A model generated the notes under the pieces. The model had not been told where the DNA came from, did not search any database, and saw only the letters and a list, made by a program, of their open reading frames with translations. A DNA stretch of 64,000 bases from Strigamia acuminata (lineage: Eukaryota > Arthropoda > Chilopoda > Geophilomorpha > Linotaeniidae), in assembly GCA_949358305.1 (NCBI GenBank), contig OX442324.1, positions 6,515,575 through 6,579,574 on the forward strand. Direction: 5' to 3'. Both the position numbers and the translations under genes were made by a program. Numbering within the stretch: position 1 is the first letter of the stretch; the number at the start of each line of letters is the position of its first letter. Shown one piece after another: positions 55,217 through 64,000 of this stretch.

Positions 55217-58200
55217 TTAACCTTGGGGTATGTGTGCGGATTTTGTCGGGGGCGAAAGGGTCCCGCTTTTTAACATTACGGCGGCCTATACGTTGTTTCG
55301 TTGATCGCGACTGCGATGCGGAATTTGCGGATGTTGTTTTGGCCGAGTAGTTCGTGCGACCGAGCGCGTTTTGTTCGTTGCTTTTCGGTGTTCGGTGGGT
55401 TTTGTGACCGGTCAAGGGTTTCGCTAAAACGTGGTTTTTGAGTACGGGGGGGAGGGGGGGGATCGGGTCGCGTGCTCCGAAAGCGCCGCGACGCGCCGTG
55501 ACTTGGGCCAAAAACGACCCGGTCGGAAACCGGGTCCCGGGCTTCGTCGAGGCGTGGTCCCGATCGGGACAAACTCTTCCGGAAAATGTCCGGTGGAATG
55601 TTGAGAGTGTCGATGGACGACGTTCGAGTTTATATCGTAAGTAAGTAAGTATCTGACAAAACTTGCACAGAATTTTGTCAACATTTGATAAATTTCCACA
55701 GAATTTAACGTTGTTTTGCTAAAACCTGCGGAAACGTGTCTAGTCGGGCAGAAACGTCTCGTAAAATGTTGCTGAAATTCCGTGGAAATTTGTCAAAAAT
55801 TGACAAAAGTTGGTGACCGACCCACATCGCGTTGCGGCGCGGTCGGAGCACGCGACCCGATCCCCCCCCCCCCCCCCTCCCCCCGTCCCCAAAAAACCAC
55901 GCCTCGAGGAACCCCGAGGTTCGGTTTCCGACCGGGTCGCCTCTTGATCCGACTCGGGGCGCGTCACGGCGCGGTCGGAGGACGGCCCTCGCCCCCAAAA
56001 ACCACACTCCGGGTCACGTGGTCTCGCACCCGACTCTTTCAGTTTTCCCGTTTTCAGCCCGTTACGGGATCGTGACGGGACTGTCGGCGGCCCGTTAACG
56101 GCCCGCACGAGCCGTGACGGGATCGTGACGGGACCGTTGGCGGCCCGTTAACGGCCCGCACGGGCCGTGACGGGATCGTGACGGGACCGTCGGCGGCCCG
56201 TTAACGGCCCGTACGACTCCATGCGGGCCGTTGACGGGCCGTTGACGGGCCGTTAACGGGCCGTTAACGGGCCGTTACGGCGTAAATCGAAAAAATCAAC
56301 AACCGACAACACGTACGTGAAAACGCGTACAACATTCATAGACATTAATCTTGAATCCTGTTTTTGGTTTTACGCCGTTAACGGGCCGTTAACGGCCCGT
56401 TAACGGCCCGTTAACGGCCCGCGTGAGGTCGTACGGGCCGTCGGCGAGCCGAAGTCCGGGAACGAAGGCCGTGACGGGATCGTGACGGGACCGTCAGCGG
56501 CCCGTTAACGGCCCGTGCGGGCCGTTGCGGGATCGTGACGGGATCGTCGACGGCCCGTTAACGGCCCGTGCGGGCCGTTGCGGGCCGTTGACGGGCCGTT
56601 GACGGGCCGTTAACGGGCCGTTAACGGGCCGTTACGGCGTGAATCGAAAAAATCAACAACCGACAACACGTACATGAAAACGCGTACAACATTCATAGAC
56701 ATTAATCTCGAATCCTGTTTTCGGTTTTGCCCCGTTAACGGGCCGTTAACGGGCCGTTAACGGGCCGTTAACGGCCCGTGCGGGCCGTTGCGGGATCGTG
56801 ACGGGACCGTCGACGGCCCGTTAACGGCCCGTGCGGGCCGTTGCGGGATCGTGACGGGACCGTCAGCGGCCCGTTAACGGCCCGTGCGGGCCGTTGCGGG
56901 ATCGTGACGGGATCGTCGACGGCCCGTTAACGGCCCGTGCGGGCCGTTGCGGGATCGTGACGGGACCGTCAGCGGCCCGTTAACGGCCCGTGCGGGCCGT
57001 TGCGGGATCGTGACGGGATCGTCGACGGCCCGTTAACGGCCCGTGCGGGCCGTTGCGGGCCGTTGACGGGCCGTTGACGGGCCGTTAACGGGCCGTTAAC
57101 GGGCCGTTACGGCGTGAATCGAAAAAATCAACAACCGACAACACGTACATGAAAACGCGTACAACATTCATAGACATTAATCTCGAATCCTGTTTTTGGT
57201 TTTACGCCGTTAACGGGCCGTTAACGGGCCGTTAACGGCCCGTTAACGGCCCGCGTGAGGTCGTACGGGCCGTCGGCGAGCCGAAGTCCGGGAACGAAGG
57301 CCGTGACGGGATCGTGACGGGACCGTCAGCGGCCCGTTAACGGCCCGTGCGGGCCGTTGCGGGATCGTGACGGGATCGTCGACGGCCCGTTAACGGCCCG
57401 TGCGGGCCGTTGCGGGCCGTTGACGGGCCGTTGACGGGCCGTTAACGGGCCGTTAACGGGCCGTTACGGCGTAAATCGAAAAAATCAACAACCGACAACA
57501 CGTACGTGAAAACGCGTACAACATTCATAGACATTAATCTCGAATCCTGTTTTTGGTTTTACGCCGTTAACGGGCCGTTAACGGCCCGTTAACGGCCCGT
57601 TAACGGCCCGCACAGGCCGTGACGGGATCGTGACGGGACTGTCGGCGGCCCGTTAACGGCCCGCACGAGCCGTGACGGGATCGTGACGGGACCGTCGGCA
57701 GCCCGTTAACGGCCCGTACGACTCCATGCGGGCCGTTGACGGGATCGTGACGGGACCGTCGGCAGCCCGTTAACGGCCCGCACGGGCCGTGACGGGATCG
57801 TGACGGGACCGTCGGCGGCCCGTTAACGGCCCGCACGAGCCGTGACGGGATCGTGACGGGACCGTCGGCAGCCCGTTAACGGCCCGCACGGGCCGTGACG
57901 GGATCGTGACGGGACCGTCGGCGGCCCGTTAACGGCCCGCACGAGCCGTGACGGGATCGTGACGGGACCGTCGGCGGCCCGTTAACGGCTTGTACGGGCC
58001 GTTACGGGATCGTGACGGGACCGTCGGCGGCCCGTTAACGGCTCGCACGGGCCGTTAACGGGGTCGTTACGGGACCGTCGGCGGCCCGTGCGGCGGCCTC
58101 GCCAACCTCGTGCGGCCCGTTAACGGCCCGTACGGGCCGTTACGGGGCCGTTGCGGGATCGTCGGCGGCCCGTTAACGGCCCGCACGGGACAACGGGCGC

Positions 58201-58469
58201 CAACGAGCGCCGGTAGTCCCGGTAATTTGTTTCAAAATAAATATTTGTCACCGTCTCCCCTCCCTCCTCCTCCTCCCCCTCCTCTCCCTCTCGAGGCCAG
58301 ACACGGCCGCTCCAAAATACGAACCACGACGATGCCTCCGTACCGATAGACCGAGTGGGTCGCGCGACAGACAATGCGCGCAAACTACCGTCGGCGCACG
58401 GTGTGCACGGCGCAACACCACGGAAGTAACTACCGGTGCGCCCCTCGTGCGTGCGAGGCAACCCCAAGG
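55217..58469. repeat. 3.25-kb satellite unit 1 (copy 2)
   Basis: 3,253 bp, counterpart of 27028-30280 with no difference noticed. Confidence 0.95.
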
Positions 58470-61400
58470 TTAACCTTGGGGTATGTGTGCGGATTTTGTC
58501 GGGGGCGAAAGGGTCCCGCTTTTTAACATTACGGCGGCCTATACGTTGTTTCGTTGATCGCGACTGCGATGCGGAATTTGCGGATGTTGTTTTGGCCGAG
58601 TAGTTCGTGCGACCGAGCGCGTTTTGTTCGTTGCTTTTCGGTGTTCGGTGGGTTTTGTGACCGGTCAAGGGTTTCGCTAAAACGTGGTTTTTGAGTACGG
58701 GGGGGAGGGGGGGGATCGGGTCGCGTGCTCCGAAAGCGCCGCGACGCGCCGTGACTTGGGCCAAAAACGACCCGGTCGGAAACCGGGTCCCGGGCTTCGT
58801 CGAGGCGTGGTCCCGATCGGGACAAACTCTTCCGGAAAATGTCCGGTGGAATGTTGAGAGTGTCGATGGACGACGTTCGAGTTTATATCGTAAGTAAGTA
58901 AGTATCTGACAAAACTTGCACAGAATTTTGTCAACATTTGATAAATTTCCACAGAATTTAACGTTGTTTTGCTAAAACCTGCGGAAACGTGTCTAGTCGG
59001 GCAGAAACGTCTCGTAAAATGTTGCTGAAATTCCGTGGAAATTTGTCAAAAATTGACAAAAGTTGGTGACCGACCCACATCGCGTTGCGGCGCGGTCGGA
59101 GCACGCGACCCGATCCCCCCCCCCCCCCCCTCCCCCCGTCCCCAAAAAACCACGCCTCGAGGAACCCCGAGGTTCGGTTTCCGACCGGGTCGCCTCTTGA
59201 TCCGACTCGGGGCGCGTCACGGCGCGGTCGGAGGACGGCCCTCGCCCCCAAAAACCACACTCCGGGTCACGTGGTCTCGCACCCGACTCTTTCAGTTTTC
59301 CCGTTTTCAGCCCGTTACGGGATCGTGACGGGACTGTCGGCGGCCCGTTAACGGCCCGCACGAGCCGTGACGGGATCGTGACGGGACCGTTGGCGGCCCG
59401 TTAACGGCCCGCACGGGCCGTGACGGGATCGTGACGGGACCGTCGGCGGCCCGTTAACGGCCCGTACGACTCCATGCGGGCCGTTGACGGGCCGTTGACG
59501 GGCCGTTAACGGGCCGTTAACGGGCCGTTACGGCGTAAATCGAAAAAATCAACAACCGACAACACGTACGTGAAAACGCGTACAACATTCATAGACATTA
59601 ATCTTGAATCCTGTTTTTGGTTTTACGCCGTTAACGGGCCGTTAACGGCCCGTTAACGGCCCGTTAACGGCCCGCGTGAGGTCGTACGGGCCGTCGGCGA
59701 GCCGAAGTCCGGGAACGAAGGCCGTGACGGGATCGTGACGGGACCGTCAGCGGCCCGTTAACGGCCCGTGCGGGCCGTTGCGGGATCGTGACGGGATCGT
59801 CGACGGCCCGTTAACGGCCCGTGCGGGCCGTTGCGGGCCGTTGACGGGCCGTTGACGGGCCGTTAACGGGCCGTTAACGGGCCGTTACGGCGTGAATCGA
59901 AAAAATCAACAACCGACAACACGTACATGAAAACGCGTACAACATTCATAGACATTAATCTCGAATCCTGTTTTCGGTTTTGCCCCGTTAACGGGCCGTT
60001 AACGGGCCGTTAACGGGCCGTTAACGGCCCGTGCGGGCCGTTGCGGGATCGTGACGGGACCGTCGACAGCCCGTTAACGGCCCGTGCGGGCCGTTGCGGG
60101 ATCGTGACGGGACCGTCAGCGGCCCGTTAACGGCCCGTGCGGGCCGTTGCGGGATCGTGACGGGATCGTCGACGGCCCGTTAACGGCCCGTGCGGGCCGT
60201 TGCGGGATCGTGACGGGACCGTCAGCGGCCCGTTAACGGCCCGTGCGGGCCGTTGCGGGATCGTGACGGGATCGTCGACGGCCCGTTAACGGCCCGTGCG
60301 GGCCGTTGCGGGCCGTTGACGGGCCGTTGACGGGCCGTTAACGGGCCGTTAACGGGCCGTTACGGCGTGAATCGAAAAAATCAACAACCGACAACACGTA
60401 CATGAAAACGCGTACAACATTCATAGACATTAATCTCGAATCCTGTTTTTGGTTTTACGCCGTTAACGGGCCGTTAACGGGCCGTTAACGGCCCGTTAAC
60501 GGCCCGCGTGAGGTCGTACGGGCCGTCGGCGAGCCGAAGTCCGGGAACGAAGGCCGTGACGGGATCGTGACGGGACCGTCAGCGGCCCGTTAACGGCCCG
60601 TGCGGGCCGTTGCGGGATCGTGACGGGATCGTCGACGGCCCGTTAACGGCCCGTGCGGGCCGTTGCGGGCCGTTGACGGGCCGTTGACGGGCCGTTAACG
60701 GGCCGTTAACGGGCCGTTACGGCGTAAATCGAAAAAATCAACAACCGACAACACGTACGTGAAAACGCGTACAACATTCATAGACATTAATCTCGAATCC
60801 TGTTTTTGGTTTTACGCCGTTAACGGGCCGTTAACGGCCCGTTAACGGCCCGTTAACGGCCCGCACAGGCCGTGACGGGATCGTGACGGGACTGTCGGCG
60901 GCCCGTTAACGGCCCGCACGAGCCGTGACGGGATCGTGACGGGACCGTCGGCAGCCCGTTAACGGCCCGTACGACTCCATGCGGGCCGTTGACGGGATCG
61001 TGACGGGACCGTCGGCAGCCCGTTAACGGCCCGCACGGGCCGTGACGGGATCGTGACGGGACCGTCGGCGGCCCGTTAACGGCCCGCACGAGCCGTGACG
61101 GGATCGTGACGGGACCGTCGGCAGCCCGTTAACGGCCCGCACGGGCCGTGACGGGATCGTGACGGGACCGTCGGCGGCCCGTTAACGGCCCGCACGAGCC
61201 GTGACGGGATCGTGACGGGACCGTCGGCGGCCCGTTAACGGCTTGTACGGGCCGTTACGGGATCGTGACGGGACCGTCGGCGGCCCGTTAACGGCTCGCA
61301 CGGGCCGTTAACGGGGTCGTTACGGGACCGTCGGCGGCCCGTGCGGCGGCCTCGCCAACCTCGTGCGGCCCGTTAACGGCCCGTACGGGCCGTTACGGGG

Positions 61401-61722
61401 CCGTTGCGGGATCGTCGGCGGCCCGTTAACGGCCCGCACGGGACAACGGGCGCCAACGAGCGCCGGTAGTCCCGGTAATTTGTTTCAAAATAAATATTTG
61501 TCACCGTCTCCCCTCCCTCCTCCTCCTCCCCCTCCTCTCCCTCTCGAGGCCAGACACGGCCGCTCCAAAATACGAACCACGACGATGCCTCCGTACCGAT
61601 AGACCGAGTGGGTCGCGCGACAGACAATGCGCGCAAACTACCGTCGGCGCACGGTGTGCACGGCGCAACACCACGGAAGTAACTACCGGTGCGCCCCTCG
61701 TGCGTGCGAGGCAACCCCAAGG
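58470..61722. repeat. 3.25-kb satellite unit 2 (copy 2)
   Basis: 3,253 bp, counterpart of 30281-33533. It differs at 59037 (g) and 60068 (a). Confidence 0.95.
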
Positions 61723-64000
61723 TTAACCTTGGGGTATGTGTGCGGATTTTGTCGGGGGCGAAAGGGTCCCGCTTTTTAACATTACGGCGGCCTATACGTT
61801 GTTTCGTTGATCGCGACTGCGATGCGGAATTTGCGGATGTTGTTTTGGCCGAGTAGTTCGTGCGACCGAGCGCGTTTTGTTCGTTGCTTTTCGGTGTTCG
61901 GTGGGTTTTGTGACCGGTCAAGGGTTTCGCTAAAACGTGGTTTTTGAGTACGGGGGGGAGGGGGGGGATCGGGTCGCGTGCTCCGAAAGCGCCGCGACGC
62001 GCCGTGACTTGGGCCAAAAACGACCCGGTCGGAAACCGGGTCCCGGGCTTCGTCGAGGCGTGGTCCCGATCGGGACAAACTCTTCCGGAAAATGTCCGGT
62101 GGAATGTTGAGAGTGTCGATGGACGACGTTCGAGTTTATATCGTAAGTAAGTAAGTATCTGACAAAACTTGCACAGAATTTTGTCAACATTTGATAAATT
62201 TCCACAGAATTTAACGTTGTTTTGCTAAAACCTGCGGAAACGTGTCTAGTCGGGCAGAAACGTCTCGTAAAATGTTGCTGAAATTCCGTGGAAATTTGTC
62301 AAAAATTGACAAAAGTTGGTGACCGACCCACATCGCGTTGCGGCGCGGTCGGAGCACGCGACCCGATCCCCCCCCCCCCCTCCCCCCGTCCCCAAAAAAC
62401 CACGCCTCGAGGAACCCCGAGGTTCGGTTTCCGACCGGGTCGCCTCTTGATCCGACTCGGGGCGCGTCACGGCGCGGTCGGAGGACGGCCCTCGCCCCCA
62501 AAAACCACACTCCGGGTCACGTGGTCTCGCACCCGACTCTTTCAGTTTTCCCGTTTTCAGCCCGTTACGGGATCGTGACGGGACTGTCGGCGGCCCGTTA
62601 ACGGCCCGCACGAGCCGTGACGGGATCGTGACGGGACCGTTGGCGGCCCGTTAACGGCCCGCACGGGCCGTGACGGGATCGTGACGGGACCGTCGGCGGC
62701 CCGTTAACGGCCCGTACGACTCCATGCGGGCCGTTGACGGGCCGTTGACGGGCCGTTAACGGGCCGTTAACGGGCCGTTACGGCGTAAATCGAAAAAATC
62801 AACAACCGACAACACGTACGTGAAAACGCGTACAACATTCATAGACATTAATCTTGAATCCTGTTTTTGGTTTTACGCCGTTAACGGGCCGTTAACGGCC
62901 CGTTAACGGCCCGTTAACGGCCCGCGTGAGGTCGTACGGGCCGTCGGCGAGCCGAAGTCCGGGAACGAAGGCCGTGACGGGATCGTGACGGGACCGTCAG
63001 CGGCCCGTTAACGGCCCGTGCGGGCCGTTGCGGGATCGTGACGGGATCGTCGACGGCCCGTTAACGGCCCGTGCGGGCCGTTGCGGGCCGTTGACGGGCC
63101 GTTGACGGGCCGTTAACGGGCCGTTAACGGGCCGTTACGGCGTGAATCGAAAAAATCAACAACCGACAACACGTACATGAAAACGCGTACAACATTCATA
63201 GACATTAATCTCGAATCCTGTTTTCGGTTTTGCCCCGTTAACGGGCCGTTAACGGGCCGTTAACGGGCCGTTAACGGCCCGTGCGGGCCGTTGCGGGATC
63301 GTGACGGGACCGTCGACGGCCCGTTAACGGCCCGTGCGGGCCGTTGCGGGATCGTGACGGGACCGTCAGCGGCCCGTTAACGGCCCGTGCGGGCCGTTGC
63401 GGGATCGTGACGGGATCGTCGACGGCCCGTTAACGGCCCGTGCGGGCCGTTGCGGGATCGTGACGGGACCGTCAGCGGCCCGTTAACGGCCCGTGCGGGC
63501 CGTTGCGGGATCGTGACGGGATCGTCGACGGCCCGTTAACGGCCCGTGCGGGCCGTTGCGGGCCGTTGACGGGCCGTTGACGGGCCGTTAACGGGCCGTT
63601 AACGGGCCGTTACGGCGTGAATCGAAAAAATCAACAACCGACAACACGTACATGAAAACGCGTACAACATTCATAGACATTAATCTCGAATCCTGTTTTT
63701 GGTTTTACGCCGTTAACGGGCCGTTAACGGGCCGTTAACGGCCCGTTAACGGCCCGCGTGAGGTCGTACGGGCCGTCGGCGAGCCGAAGTCCGGGAACGA
63801 AGGCCGTGACGGGATCGTGACGGGACCGTCAGCGGCCCGTTAACGGCCCGTGCGGGCCGTTGCGGGATCGTGACGGGATCGTCGACGGCCCGTTAACGGC
63901 CCGTGCGGGCCGTTGCGGGCCGTTGACGGGCCGTTGACGGGCCGTTAACGGGCCGTTAACGGGCCGTTACGGCGTAAATCGAAAAAATCAACAACCGACA
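61723..64000. repeat. 3.25-kb satellite unit 3 (copy 2), cut by window end
   Basis: Counterpart of 33534-35811, with the same shorter poly-C tract (about 62,368-62,381). The array continues beyond the window. Confidence 0.95.

Larger units (their letters stand above)
43287..64000. repeat. Large segmental duplication, copy 2 (no copia insertions; continues past the window)
   Basis: Matches 3517-35811 of copy 1 minus the two copia elements. It keeps every T1 unit, the acidic gene, the inverted satellite arm and the first satellite units in the same order and with the same homopolymer lengths where I compared them. Confidence 0.96.

Overview
This window is eukaryotic and most likely comes from an insect or a related arthropod. 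The evidence is short GT-AG introns, three Ty1/copia retrotransposons whose primer-binding sites match the acceptor end of initiator tRNA-Met, a piggyBac-like transposase fragment, many simple repeats and CpG-rich DNA with no sign of CpG loss. No rRNA, tRNA or CRISPR was recognised. Coordinates and motifs were read by eye; homology statements are family recognition, not search results.

Layout. (1) 1-2,981, minus strand: the 5' part of a multi-exon gene encoding an acidic N-terminus, a coiled coil, two C2H2-like fingers, 14 copies of an 8-residue repeat (AAEQRAKS), an arginine-serine region and the start of a PHD-like finger that runs off the left edge. (2) 3,517-38,281: a long segment (copy 1) holding a ~600-bp tandem repeat array (T1), a small acidic gene, an inverted block of CG-rich palindromic satellite, and a direct array of a 3.25-kb higher-order satellite. 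Two copia elements interrupt it: Copia-A (8,850-16,026, intact) and Copia-B (21,846-26,239, lacking gag and the protease active site). (3) 38,282-43,286: a unique spacer with a truncated third element (Copia-C) that interrupts a piggyBac-like reading frame, followed by simple repeats. (4) 43,287-64,000: copy 2 of the segment, almost identical to copy 1 but without Copia-A and Copia-B.

The main result is the relation of the two copies. The coordinate offset is constant at 39,770, then drops by exactly 7,182 (Copia-A plus a 5-bp target duplication), then by exactly 4,399 (Copia-B plus 5 bp). Copy 2 therefore preserves both empty sites. I noticed only two base differences between the copies outside the insertions. 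Either a very recent large duplication was followed by two insertions, or two haplotypes were placed in tandem during assembly.

The satellite portion is built in layers: a 53-bp monomer rich in CGTTAACG palindromes, a 98-bp AT-rich spacer with terminal inverted repeats, a ~140-bp fold-back element and a perfect 22-bp palindrome at each 3.25-kb unit junction. The only genes that look cellular are the left-edge finger/RS gene and the two copies of the small acidic gene. I found no pathway that ties them together.
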